From NCBI RefSeq assembly GCF_003634455.1, contig NZ_RBLC01000001.1, positions 1,816,417 through 1,880,416 on the forward strand: a stretch of DNA of 64,000 nucleotides, written 5' to 3'. The notes under the pieces are model-generated. The model made no database searches and had not been told where the DNA came from. It was given only the letters and a program-made list of their open reading frames with translations. Origin of the DNA: Flavobacterium endophyticum (GTDB lineage Bacteria; Bacteroidota; Bacteroidia; Flavobacteriales; Flavobacteriaceae). Below, one piece after another: positions 1 to 8,159 of this stretch (position 1 is its first letter; the number at the start of each line of letters is the position of its first letter). The translations under genes were made by a program, and so were the position numbers.

Positions 1-1
1 G

Positions 2-349
2 CTTGTAGGTGATGGTTTTGCAACCAAAACAGGAACAATAAACTCATGGTCGATTCAAGTTTGTTCGCAGACTATGGTTTTGAGTACTCAAAACTTTGGC
101 CTTGCTGATTTTAAGATTTATCCGAATCCAAATAAAGGAAACTTTAATGTTCAGTTTAATTCTGAATCCAACAATGAGATCAAGATTGCGATTTATGACA
201 TAAGCGGTAGACAGATTTTCAATAAATCCTACCAAAACACTGGATTATTTTCTGAAAACCTTCAGTTGAATAATGTTCAGTCTGGCGTTTATCTTGTCAA
301 TGTAATAGATGGTGACAAAAAAGAAGTGAAAAAAATAGTTATAGAGTAG
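2..349 (+). CDS. C-terminal end of a T9SS-secreted protein (partial, 5' end outside window)
   Basis: The reading frame is open from base 2 to a TAG at 347-349, so only the last 115 codons are present. The first part, ending near NSWSIQVC, matches the end of the proprotein-convertase P-domain in the next gene. The last 85 residues are a type A sorting domain (FKIYPNPN, then a GRQIF strand, then GVYLVNV, ending KKIVIE) that directs export through the type IX system and anchoring or release at the cell surface. It is nearly the same as the end of the following metalloprotease, so it is probably a tandem paralogue. The catalytic part cannot be seen here. Confidence 0.85.
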   Translation, partial: LVGDGFATKTGTINSWSIQVCSQTMVLSTQNFGLADFKIYPNPNKGNFNVQFNSESNNEIKIAIYDISGRQIFNKSYQNTGLFSENLQLNNVQSGVYLVNVIDGDKKEVKKIVIE

Positions 350-367
350 AACTCTAAACTGTTAGAT

Positions 368-401
368 AAAAAGGAGACGCTGTTAAGTGTCTCCTTTTTT
401 T
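368..401 (+). terminator. Rho-independent terminator after the first secreted-protein gene
   Basis: An AAAAAGGAGAC / GTCTCCTTTTT inverted repeat with an 8-9-base loop is followed by a T-run 18 bases after the stop codon. Confidence 0.8.
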
Positions 402-435
402 ATTGTTAAATAATTAGATTATACATATAAATCAT

Positions 436-443
436 TATTTTTG
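436..443 (+). promoter_or_regulatory. Candidate -7 promoter element for the metalloprotease
   Basis: TATTTTTG fits the Bacteroidota TAnnTTTG consensus and lies 21 bases before the ATG. No convincing -33 TTTG was found at the right distance, so this is only a candidate. Confidence 0.4.
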
Positions 444-464
444 TTTGATAACCAATAATATATT

Positions 465-3131
465 ATGAAAAAAAATCTACTCTTACTCATTTTTGTCTTT
501 GCGTTTTCTGTGGGCTATGCACAGTCACCGCTTTGGACAAAAGCCTCTGCAGGGAGCTTGAATGCTTTAGAAAAGGCTGACAGAAGCACCATGCCAAAAG
601 AATATCAGATCTATAAGTTGGATGTGTCCAGATTGAAAACACAGCTTCAAGCGGCTCCATCTAGAGAAAACATGGGAACATCCGATGTGGTGATTGCTTT
701 TCCAAATGCTGAAGGTAAATTCGAAAATTACAGAATTTATCAATCTTCTGTAATGGAAAAAGAATTAGCAGCAAGACATTCTGAAATCCAATCGTATGTT
801 GGACAAGGAATTGATAATCCTAATGCTACCATTCATTTCAGCACAACAATTTTTGGAGTGCATGCTATGATTATGTCTGATAAAGGAACAAAATATATCG
901 ATCCTTATACAAAGGATTTGAATAATTATATTGTTTACAACAGATCTAGTGTTAGCTCAACTAGAAGCTTTGAGTGCGGAACTACAGAGGATGCTTTAGA
1001 AGGCAGAGGACATGAGTTTTCGAATGCAGCATTTGCAAACGACGGAACATTTAGAACGTATAGACTTGCTATGGCGTGTACAATCGAGTATGCCGCTTTC
1101 CATGTCAATGCAGCAGTAGCAGCAGGAACTTTAAGTCCAACAGCAACATTAGCCCAAAAGAAAGCTGCGGTTTTAGCAGCAATGGCAATTACGGTAACAA
1201 GAGTTAACTCTGTTTTTGAGCGTGATATGTCTTTAAAATTAGTCCTAGTGGCAACTAATGAAAATGTGATTTTTGTTGATGCTGATAGTTTTACTAACAA
1301 TCCTCCTGTAATGATTAATGAAATGCAGGCGATAGTAGATGCAAATATTGGAGCAGCTAATTACGATATCGGTCATGGAGTTTGTACTTCTGATAACGGA
1401 ATTGCTCAATTAGGTTCTGTTTGTGGTGCTAATAAAGCAAGAGGTGTAACAGGACAACCAAATCCAGTGGGCGATCAATTTGATATTGATTATGTAATCC
1501 ATGAAATGGGTCACCAATTTGGAGCTACACATACTCAAAATAACGATTGTAATAGAACAGCAACTACTGCGGTTGAACCAGGTAGTGCTAGTACAATCAT
1601 GGGGTATGCAGGAATTTGTGCTCCTGATGTTCAAAATAACTCTGATGCTTATTTCCATACAGTAAGTTTGACTCAGATGTTTTCTTTTGTGACTACAGGA
1701 GGAACATGTTCAGTAAATGTGCCAAATAATAATGCGGCTCCTGTAATTCCAGTTTTGACAAACTATACGATTCCAGCCGGAACTCCTTTCGTTTTGAGAG
1801 GATCAGCAACAGATGCTGATGGTGACGCGCTTACTTACTGCTGGGAACAAACAAATGCAGGGTCAACTACAGACGTGCCTAATGCGACTTCAACTGCGAA
1901 TCCAAACTTTAGGTCATTATCGCCGACCACATCGCCAAACAGGTATTTCCCTTCTTTGTTGAATACTTACGGAACTTGGGAAGTACTTCCGACAGTTGCT
2001 AAAACAATGAGTTTTGCATTAACTGTTAGAGATAACAGAACTCCAAATGGAGGACAGACAGCAAGACGTAACATGACTGTTACAACGAGTACGGCATCTG
2101 CTCCTTTTACTGTAACATCACAAAATGTAGATGGAGTTTCTTGGACGCAAGGTCAAACACAAACGATTACTTGGAATGTAGGAGCAACTACTGCTGCTCC
2201 ATTTAATACCGCAAATGTAAATATCTTGCTTTCTACCGATGGCGGACAGACATACTCTACATTATTAGCTAATACTCCTAATGATGGAAGTGAGGCTATT
2301 ACAGTTCCTAATACTGCAGCCCCTTTCTGTAGAATTATGGTTGAAGCTGTAGGTAATATTTATTATGCACTAAATTCGAGACCTTTTGCTATTGGTTATA
2401 CGATAGAAAACGTTTGTACAACATATACAAACAGTACTGTAGTGGCAATTCCTGATGGACCAAATCCAAATGTTTCAACGCCTGGACCTACTTTAACTTC
2501 AACAATTAATATTCCTGATACAGGAAATATTACAGATGTAAATGTAAGGGTAAATGTAACTCACCAATGGATCAGAGATTTGATTTCTACTGTAAGACAC
2601 CCTGATGGTACTCAAGTAGCTCTTGGAAGCAGAATATGTAACGATCAAGATGGATACAACATCCTTTTCAATGATGGATCACCAAATATTGTTTGTGCAG
2701 CGCCTATTACTTCAGGAACATTCAGACCAACCGGAGCACTTTCTACATTGAATGGGAAAGCTATGGCAGGCGATTGGCAATTGCTAATAAATGATTATTT
2801 CCAAGGAGATACAGGAAATCTAAACCTATGGTCTATAGAAGTATGTAGACAAACAGCTGTCTTAAATACTCCAAATTTCGGATTAAAAGATTTCAAAATT
2901 TATCCAAATCCAAACAATGGTACTTTCAATATTCAGTTTGATTCAGATTCAAGCAACGAAATTAAAGTAGGAGTACACGATATGAGAGGAAGACAAATCT
3001 TTGAAAAATCATATCAAAATTCAGGATTATTCTCTCAAAGCCTTGAGTTGAATAATACACAAGCAGGTATTTATCTTGTAACTGTTCAAGACGGAGATAA
3101 AAAAGAAGTTAAGAAAATCGTTATTGAATAA
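465..3131 (+). CDS. Secreted reprolysin-type zinc metalloprotease with P-domain and T9SS sorting domain
   Basis: An 888-residue secreted protease. Residues 1-19 are a Sec signal peptide ending AYAQ. The zinc site HEMGHQFGATH (His346, Glu347, His350, His356) and the downstream Met-turn (IMGY, Met379) identify a metzincin of the reprolysin/M12B-like group. A region near 420-500 resembles an Ig/cadherin-type fold (DADGDALTY). Residues about 650-800 form a proprotein-convertase P-domain, and about 803-888 the type A sorting domain (FKIYPNPN, GIYLV, KKIVIE). It should be exported by Sec, then by the type IX machinery, and degrade extracellular protein; the substrate is unknown. It follows a paralogue, from which it is separated by a terminator, so it is probably transcribed alone. 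Confidence 0.92.
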   Translation: MKKNLLLLIFVFAFSVGYAQSPLWTKASAGSLNALEKADRSTMPKEYQIYKLDVSRLKTQLQAAPSRENMGTSDVVIAFPNAEGKFENYRIYQSSVMEKELAARHSEIQSYVGQGIDNPNATIHFSTTIFGVHAMIMSDKGTKYIDPYTKDLNNYIVYNRSSVSSTRSFECGTTEDALEGRGHEFSNAAFANDGTFRTYRLAMACTIEYAAFHVNAAVAAGTLSPTATLAQKKAAVLAAMAITVTRVNSVFERDMSLKLVLVATNENVIFVDADSFTNNPPVMINEMQAIVDANIGAANYDIGHGVCTSDNGIAQLGSVCGANKARGVTGQPNPVGDQFDIDYVIHEMGHQFGATHTQNNDCNRTATTAVEPGSASTIMGYAGICAPDVQNNSDAYFHTVSLTQMFSFVTTGGTCSVNVPNNNAAPVIPVLTNYTIPAGTPFVLRGSATDADGDALTYCWEQTNAGSTTDVPNATSTANPNFRSLSPTTSPNRYFPSLLNTYGTWEVLPTVAKTMSFALTVRDNRTPNGGQTARRNMTVTTSTASAPFTVTSQNVDGVSWTQGQTQTITWNVGATTAAPFNTANVNILLSTDGGQTYSTLLANTPNDGSEAITVPNTAAPFCRIMVEAVGNIYYALNSRPFAIGYTIENVCTTYTNSTVVAIPDGPNPNVSTPGPTLTSTINIPDTGNITDVNVRVNVTHQWIRDLISTVRHPDGTQVALGSRICNDQDGYNILFNDGSPNIVCAAPITSGTFRPTGALSTLNGKAMAGDWQLLINDYFQGDTGNLNLWSIEVCRQTAVLNTPNFGLKDFKIYPNPNNGTFNIQFDSDSSNEIKVGVHDMRGRQIFEKSYQNSGLFSQSLELNNTQAGIYLVTVQDGDKKEVKKIVIE

Positions 3132-3152
3132 TTTTCTTATACTGCTAAAATT

Positions 3153-3184
3153 AAAAAGGGAACTCATTGAGTTCCCTTTTTTTT
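3153..3184. terminator. Bidirectional terminator between convergent genes
   Basis: AAAAAGGGAACT / AGTTCCCTTTTT with a 5-base loop lies between the protease stop and the end of the minus-strand lipoprotein gene. A-runs and T-runs flank both sides, so it can serve both strands. Confidence 0.8.
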
Positions 3185-3698
3185 ATAAACTTATTTTTAC
3201 GTTTCGAATTATCTGATTATCTACAATTTTCGGCAAATCGATTTGCAATGTAGAATTCTTTTTAGTGAGACTGCCTTCGGTTACTTTGTAATTTCCAGCC
3301 TTGCCTTTGCAGAAGCAGAACACCCCAAAAAGCATTTTGGTATTTTGAAGTTCTTTATTTGAGAAAGTAAAATCGGAATAATCTTTATTCATTTCAAAAA
3401 CAATTTCTTCTCTATAGCCTGCGTCTTGCAACGTGGTGTCTTCTATTTTTTCTCGATACTTGTAAAGAAAAACAACTTTATCTGGATTTTCTACCAGTTC
3501 GTAATACGTCTTGCCAATGCCGTCCGTTTTTACATTCATGCTTTTGTTTTGAAGTATCTCAAAAGTACAAATCCCATTTTCGGGACAAGGACTTTCTATT
3601 TTTGTCTTTTCATTACCGTTTGCCATAGTCGTGGTAGATTTTGTACTGCAACATGAGATTGTCAGTATCATCATCGGGAAAAGTATGGATTTTTTCAT
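3183..3698 (-). CDS. Putative lipoprotein of unknown function
   Basis: 171 residues. The N-terminus has a short hydrophobic segment ending LTISCC, a plausible though imperfect lipobox, followed by a Ser/Thr/Asn-rich linker. The rest is predicted beta-rich, with Cys pairs at CPENGIC and CFCK, and shows no family I recognise. It follows pth on the same strand with a 44-base gap and ends in the shared terminator at 3153-3184. The function is unknown; an envelope location is inferred from the leader only. Confidence 0.65.
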   Translation of the reverse strand: MKKSILFPMMILTISCCSTKSTTTMANGNEKTKIESPCPENGICTFEILQNKSMNVKTDGIGKTYYELVENPDKVVFLYKYREKIEDTTLQDAGYREEIVFEMNKDYSDFTFSNKELQNTKMLFGVFCFCKGKAGNYKVTEGSLTKKNSTLQIDLPKIVDNQIIRNVKISL

Positions 3699-3742
3699 GG
3701 TGCTTTGTTTTTATTGTATTAAAGATAGCAAAAAGAAAGCCA

Positions 3743-4366
3743 TTATTTTCCGTTAAAAGAATTCATGGTATTATCGAGCCCTGACAAAGCAAACGATTGA
3801 ATGATTTCTGCCGCAAGATCAAGTCTTTCCGTGAGCTTTGCTTTTTCTTCCTCGTTCCATTCTCCGAGCACATAATCTACTTGTTTTCCTTTTTTAAATT
3901 CGTCGCTAATCCCAAATCGGAATCTTGGATAGTCTGATGAATTTAACGTCTGTTGTATGCTTTTCAGTCCGTTGTGCCCGCCATCGCTTCCTTTAGGCTT
4001 GATTCGTACGGTTCCAAATGCAAGATTCAAATCATCGGTGATTACTAAAATATTGGAAGCTGGAATGTTTTCTTTGTCCATCCAATACTTGACAGCCTTG
4101 CCGCTGAGGTTCATGTAGGTATTTGGCTTTAAAAGAAAAATCGTCCTTCCTTTGAGTTTGTATTCGGCCATTGCACCAAGTTTTACGGTTTGAAAATCAA
4201 GACCTTCCTTTCTGGCCAAATGATCCACTGCTTTAAATCCGATGTTGTGTCTTGTGTTTACGTATTCTGCGCCAATATTACCAAGGCCAACGATTAGAAA
4301 TTTTTTCATTGGGTCTGAATCTGTTTTGTGTTCTTTTTTAAAGATGTTGAAAATCCAATTTTTCAT
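3743..4366 (-). CDS. pth: Peptidyl-tRNA hydrolase
   Basis: Hydrolyses the ester bond of peptidyl-tRNAs released from stalled ribosomes, recycling tRNA in the cytoplasm. The body begins at MKKFLIVGLGN (residue 20); the catalytic His40 (NTRHNIGF), Asn30, Asn86 (PNTYMN) and Asp111 (TDDLNLAFG) match the bacterial enzyme, as does GHNGLKS. An extra 19 charged residues precede the usual start. I kept the longer form, but initiation at Met20 (base 4309) would give the standard length of 188. It lies in a prs-rplY-pth order on the minus strand, separated from rplY by a terminator. Confidence 0.95.
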   Translation of the reverse strand: MKNWIFNIFKKEHKTDSDPMKKFLIVGLGNIGAEYVNTRHNIGFKAVDHLARKEGLDFQTVKLGAMAEYKLKGRTIFLLKPNTYMNLSGKAVKYWMDKENIPASNILVITDDLNLAFGTVRIKPKGSDGGHNGLKSIQQTLNSSDYPRFRFGISDEFKKGKQVDYVLGEWNEEEKAKLTERLDLAAEIIQSFALSGLDNTMNSFNGK

Positions 4367-4405
4367 TTCGTAAAAATAGTTTTTCTATCCGAATTTCTAT
4401 TACAT

Positions 4406-4437
4406 AAAAAAAGCATCAGTTTTTGGCTGATGCTTTT
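4406..4437 (-). terminator. Terminator after rplY
   Basis: AAAGCATCAG / CTGATGCTTT with a 7-base loop, followed on the minus strand by a long T-run, in the 88-base gap between rplY and pth. It may attenuate read-through into pth. Confidence 0.8.
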
Positions 4438-4457
4438 GATATAATCTAAGGTGAAAA

Positions 4458-5069
4458 TTATTTTTTCTTTCCTTTTGCTGGAGCTTTTGCAGCTTTTGCA
4501 GCTTCCTGAGCAGCTTTCATGGCAGCACGTGAGATTCTCACTTGTGCAACTACTGTGTTGTCTGGGTGAAGCAATTTGTAGTTGTCAGAAACTAATTTAG
4601 TAACGTATAATTTGTTACCCATTTCAAGACCTGAAATTTCAGCTTCTACGAAATCTGGAAGATTTTTTGGAAGCGCTTTTACTTTCAATCTACGTTGGTT
4701 CAAACGCAATACACCCCCTAAAAGTACACCTGGAGAAACACCAGTTACTTTCACTGGAACTTCCATAGTGATTTCTTTGTCATCGTGTAATTGGAAGAAG
4801 TCAAGGTGCAAGATTCTGTCAGAAACAGGGTGCACTTGAGTGTCTTGCAATACTGCGTTGAATGTTTTACCACCTTCAAGTTCGATCACAACTGTGTGAG
4901 CGTTTGGAGTGTAAATCAAGTTTTTGAATGCTTTTTCTTCTGCAGAAAAATGCACTGGTTGATCTCCTCCGTATAAAACGCAAGGAACCATTCCAGCATT
5001 ACGTAAGGCTTTAGTAGCTACTTTGCCCACGCTTTCTCTTTCTGATCCTTTAATTGTAATCGATTTCAT
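4458..5069 (-). CDS. rplY: 50S ribosomal protein L25 (Ctc/TL5 form)
   Basis: 203 residues. The N-terminal L25 domain (about 1-95, beginning [16 protein letters not shown]) binds 5S rRNA; the C-terminal TL5/Ctc domain (about 96-185) is the long form found in most bacteria outside the gamma-proteobacteria. The end is a low-complexity Ala/Lys tail (from about 185) that explains the spurious overlapping frames. It starts 29 bases after prs ends and so is probably cotranscribed with it, a common arrangement in Bacteroidota. Confidence 0.96.
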   Translation of the reverse strand: MKSITIKGSERESVGKVATKALRNAGMVPCVLYGGDQPVHFSAEEKAFKNLIYTPNAHTVVIELEGGKTFNAVLQDTQVHPVSDRILHLDFFQLHDDKEITMEVPVKVTGVSPGVLLGGVLRLNQRRLKVKALPKNLPDFVEAEISGLEMGNKLYVTKLVSDNYKLLHPDNTVVAQVRISRAAMKAAQEAAKAAKAPAKGKKK

Positions 5070-5098
5070 TGTAAATATATATAATTAATAAAAAAATT

Positions 5099-6040
5099 CT
5101 ACATCAAAAATTTACCGCTGATAGAGTTGTTGTGTTGTACCATTTGCATTACTTCTGCAAAAAGAGGCGCACAGCTCACCACTCGGATTTTCTTCGATTC
5201 TTTCTTCAACGGAATAGAATCGGTAACAATCAGCTCGCTTAATTGCGAGTTTTCAATTTTCTCATAAGCCTCGCCTGATAAAATAGCGTGAGTACAGATT
5301 GCTCTTACGCTCAAGGCTCCTTTTTCAATCATCAAATCCGCAGCTTTTGCCAAAGTTCCTCCGGTATCGATCATGTCGTCTACAAGAATGATATTTCTTC
5401 CTGTCACTTCTCCAATCAATTCCATGCTTTCAATCACGTTTGCTGCTTTTCTCTGCTTGTAGCAGATTACGACATCCGATTCTAAAAATTTAGAATAAGC
5501 ATAGGCTCTTTTTGAGCCTCCCATGTCAGGAGATGCAATCGTAAGATTTTCTAAATTCAAGCTCTTTACATAAGGCAAGAAGATAGTCGATGCAAACAAG
5601 TGATCTACTGGTTTTTCAAAGAAACCTTGAATCTGGTCGGCATGCAAATCCATTGTCATGATTCTCGTAGCTCCGGCAGCTTCTAATAGTTTTGCAACTA
5701 ATTTCGCTCCAATCGGCACACGTGGCTTGTCTTTTCGGTCTTGTCTAGCCCAACCAAAATAAGGAATTACAGCCGTAATATGACGGGCTGAAGCTCTTTT
5801 AGCGGCATCAATCATCAACAAAAGCTCCATCAGGTTGTCTGCACTTGGAAAAGTGGAACAAACTAAAAAGACTCTCAATCCTCTGATTGATTCTTCGAAA
5901 GACGGCTGGAACTCACCATCGCTATATTTAGAGAACGTTACTTTACCTAGCTCCACGCCATAGCTCTTAGCTATCTGTTCGGCTAAATGTACGCTTTGAG
6001 AACATGCAAATATTTTTGCTTCTGGTTCTTGGTGCGGCAT
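5099..6040 (-). CDS. prs: Ribose-phosphate pyrophosphokinase
   Basis: Makes PRPP from ribose 5-phosphate and ATP for nucleotide, His and Trp synthesis. 313 residues, the normal length. Visible motifs are the flexible loop WARQDRKDKPR, the metal-binding TMDLHADQIQGFF, and the PRPP-binding loop LVDDMIDTGGTL. It is first in the prs-rplY-pth group. A TAnnTTTG element on the minus strand lies about 50 bases before its start. Confidence 0.97.
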   Translation of the reverse strand: MPHQEPEAKIFACSQSVHLAEQIAKSYGVELGKVTFSKYSDGEFQPSFEESIRGLRVFLVCSTFPSADNLMELLLMIDAAKRASARHITAVIPYFGWARQDRKDKPRVPIGAKLVAKLLEAAGATRIMTMDLHADQIQGFFEKPVDHLFASTIFLPYVKSLNLENLTIASPDMGGSKRAYAYSKFLESDVVICYKQRKAANVIESMELIGEVTGRNIILVDDMIDTGGTLAKAADLMIEKGALSVRAICTHAILSGEAYEKIENSQLSELIVTDSIPLKKESKKIRVVSCAPLFAEVMQMVQHNNSISGKFLM

Positions 6041-6091
6041 TTTAAAATGTTGTTTAGTAGTTAGTTAGTGTTGTGTTGTGTAAACGAGGTG

Positions 6092-6099
6092 CAAATTTA
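6092..6099 (-). promoter_or_regulatory. Candidate -7 element of the prs promoter
   Basis: On the minus strand this reads TAAATTTG (TAnnTTTG), 51 bases before the prs ATG. No clear -33 partner was found. Confidence 0.45.
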
Positions 6100-6139
6100 G
6101 GAATAAAATCCAACTCTGAAAGAATATTTTTAACTATTT

Positions 6140-6173
6140 TTTGTTTTAAATGAAATTATTTTTTTTACATTTG
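6140..6173 (+). promoter_or_regulatory. Promoter of tRNA-Leu
   Basis: TTTG at 6140-6143 and TACATTTG at 6166-6173 (TAnnTTTG) are separated by 22 bases and lie about 25 bases before the tRNA. The spacing and both boxes agree with the Bacteroidota primary-sigma consensus. Confidence 0.65.
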
Positions 6174-6198
6174 CACCCACAATTGAAACACATCAATT

Positions 6199-6278
6199 GC
6201 CTGGATGGCGGAATTGGTAGACGCGCACGACTCAAACTCGTGTACTTAGGTGTGTGGGTTCGATTCCCACTCCAGGTA
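6199..6278 (+). tRNA. tRNA-Leu (anticodon CAA)
   Basis: A full cloverleaf can be drawn: acceptor GCCTGGA/TCCAGGT (closing G-U), D-arm with TTGGTAGA, anticodon stem CACGA/TCGTG around loop CTCAAAC (anticodon CAA, reading UUG), an 11-base variable arm as expected for a class II tRNA, and T-arm GTGGG-TTCGATT-CCCAC. CCA is not encoded. A terminator follows. Confidence 0.95.
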
Positions 6279-6287
6279 CTTAAAAGT

Positions 6288-6317
6288 AAAACCTCTGAGA
6301 AATCAGAGGTTTTTTTA
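6288..6317 (+). terminator. Terminator after tRNA-Leu
   Basis: AACCTCTGA / TCAGAGGTT with a 4-base loop and a run of seven T, ending just past the umuD stop codon, so it may also serve the minus strand. Confidence 0.8.
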
Positions 6318-6764
6318 TATCTTCTTGATTACGTAAGTAACGATGCCCCAGATTATAAAATTATTTTCTTCCGAAACTTTTATGGGTTGGTATTTTTGAT
6401 TTTCAGGCATCAGATATAAGCAGTCTTTTTCGAGCTTTAATCTTTTTACCGTAAATTCTCCGTCGATAAAACAAATTGCAATTTCTTTGTCCACCGGCTC
6501 TAGGCTTCGATCAACGATTAAGATATCCTTGTCATTTATTCCGGCATCTGTCATGGAATGGCCTTCAACTTTTATATAAAATGTGGTCGTTGGATTTTCA
6601 ATCAGCTCTTTGTTTAAGTCGATAGAAGTTTCTAGGAAATCTAATGCAGGCGAGGGAAATCCAGCTGAAACTCCTTGAGATACATAAGGTATTCTGATGT
6701 CGCTTTCGAGATCAGGCTTAAAAAAATTGAGCTTCTTATCTGTATGTTTGGGTTCTAATGGCAT
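6315..6764 (-). CDS. umuD: UmuD-like autoproteolytic subunit of translesion polymerase V (S24 peptidase)
   Basis: 149 residues if started at the ATG that overlaps the umuC stop; an upstream ATG at 6833 in the same frame would give 172 residues but a 79-base overlap. The LexA/UmuD-type cleavage site is visible at VSAGFPSP (Ala-Gly), the catalytic Ser in GHSMTDAGI and the catalytic Lys in FTVKRL. In the known family, cleavage after DNA damage yields UmuD' that binds UmuC to form Pol V. The start codon is embedded in the last codons of umuC, suggesting translational coupling. Gene order (C before D) is the reverse of the E. coli operon. Confidence 0.9.
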   Translation of the reverse strand: MPLEPKHTDKKLNFFKPDLESDIRIPYVSQGVSAGFPSPALDFLETSIDLNKELIENPTTTFYIKVEGHSMTDAGINDKDILIVDRSLEPVDKEIAICFIDGEFTVKRLKLEKDCLYLMPENQKYQPIKVSEENNFIIWGIVTYVIKKI

Positions 6765-8023
6765 TTTACTACTAGAATTTGATCGAATTGGGTCGTATAT
6801 TTCGGAGAAAGCATATTCTGTTTCATGTTCCATGTTTGGGAATCTTGTATCCCTAGTTTGACTTTGCGACTTCCTATTTTGGTGTTGATGTTGTCAATCG
6901 CTTTCATCAACAGGTGGTGTTTTGGGTTTTCTTCTTCAAATAGATGAAGCTGCTTCTCGTTTGTATTAATTAGCTGGGTTACGATTACGCCGGCTTTTTG
7001 AAATCGCTGTCCTTTGTTTTCTTCGTATAACTTTTCTAGAATCCTCAGAGCCGCTTGGTTTATTGTGAGCGTAGAATTGGTCCCGAAAGGCAGTGTGACG
7101 GCGTGATGGTAGTATTCTTTCGTTGTTGGCGTTTTGTGCTCCATGGTTGAAAGCATAACGATTATAGTATGGCAACACGAATTCTGCTGTCTCAGCTTTT
7201 CGGCACAGACTGAAGCAAAAGTCGAAATCCGTTCCCTCAACGAATCAAAATCGGTCAGCTGTTTCGGAAAGCTTCGGGTAATAGCGATACTTTTCTTATC
7301 GGAAGGTTCTTCTATCGTTAAGACCGATTCTCCCAATAGTTCTTTTCTAAGGCGGAGGCCTATGACGCCCATTTCTTTTTTTATCCAATTTTCATGAAAT
7401 GGTTCTGTAAAATCATAAGCAGTCAGTATGTTTTTGGCCTTCATTTTTTTCTTCATCCGATAACCGATGCCCCAAACAGCTTCTATTTTGGTCCATTTTA
7501 GTGCTTTGATACGTTTTTCTTCTGTATCTATCACATACACTCCATTGGTTTTTTCTGGATATTTCCGGGCAATTTTGTTGGCGACTTTTGATAATGCCTT
7601 AGTTGCAGCAAAACCGATACAGACGGGCAGGCTGAGGCCTTTCAAAAGTTTAGTTTTGATCTGTTTTCCATAATCATCATAGTCAGAGATATTCATCCCC
7701 TCGAAATTTAGGAAAGCTTCATCAATACTATATACTTCAACATGCGGAGTAAATTCTCTCATTACATCCATGGCACGCTGGCTCATGTCTCCATATAAGG
7801 CATAATTGGAGGAAAATACTTTTACATTATTTTGAGCTAGCATTTCTCGTATCTTAAATTCAGCAGCTGCCATGGGGATACCTAAAGCTTTTGCTTCATC
7901 GCTTCGAGATATGATGCACCCGTCATTATTAGACAAGACGACAACTGGCTTTCCATTATATTGTGGCTGGAAAACCCTTTCGCAGGAAGTATAAAAATTA
8001 TTGCAGTCGACTAATGCATACAT
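6755..8023 (-). CDS. umuC: Y-family translesion DNA polymerase (UmuC/Pol V catalytic subunit)
   Basis: 422 residues, normal for UmuC. The N-terminus YALVDCNNFYTSCERVF carries metal ligand Asp6, and YSIDEAFL carries Asp101 and Glu102, the polymerase catalytic pair. The thumb/helix-hairpin-helix region (WGIGYRMKKKM) and little-finger domain (about 240-355) follow, then a UmuC-type C-terminal tail. It copies damaged DNA with low fidelity. It is the first gene of a two-gene operon with umuD. A -7-like element (minus-strand TAATTTTG at 8028-8035) lies only 4 bases before the ATG, hinting at a leaderless message. Confidence 0.95.
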   Translation of the reverse strand: MYALVDCNNFYTSCERVFQPQYNGKPVVVLSNNDGCIISRSDEAKALGIPMAAAEFKIREMLAQNNVKVFSSNYALYGDMSQRAMDVMREFTPHVEVYSIDEAFLNFEGMNISDYDDYGKQIKTKLLKGLSLPVCIGFAATKALSKVANKIARKYPEKTNGVYVIDTEEKRIKALKWTKIEAVWGIGYRMKKKMKAKNILTAYDFTEPFHENWIKKEMGVIGLRLRKELLGESVLTIEEPSDKKSIAITRSFPKQLTDFDSLRERISTFASVCAEKLRQQNSCCHTIIVMLSTMEHKTPTTKEYYHHAVTLPFGTNSTLTINQAALRILEKLYEENKGQRFQKAGVIVTQLINTNEKQLHLFEEENPKHHLLMKAIDNINTKIGSRKVKLGIQDSQTWNMKQNMLSPKYTTQFDQILVVKCH

Positions 8024-8104
8024 AGTACAAAATTAACCTAAACGACTAAGAACTACTGTTTGACAAAAGTTAATGTTGAAAAAATTATCGTAAGAAATTA
8101 TATA

Positions 8105-8136
8105 AAAAAAAACCACCAGAACTAACTGATGGTTTT
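8105..8136 (-). terminator. Terminator at the end of the nuo operon
   Basis: On the minus strand AAACCATCAG / CTGGTGGTTT (one mismatch) is followed by nine T, 24-55 bases after the nuoN stop. Confidence 0.75.
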
Positions 8137-8159
8137 CGGTATAATGTATTGTTAAGCTT

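Noticed and set aside
6150..6419. An 89-residue plus-strand frame across the tRNA-Leu and its terminator
   Set aside because: It reads through the tRNA cloverleaf and the hairpin and shows no protein features.
8036..8104. A LexA-type SOS box upstream of umuC
   Set aside because: No convincing palindromic box was seen; only a weak GTTTGACAAAAGTT word.
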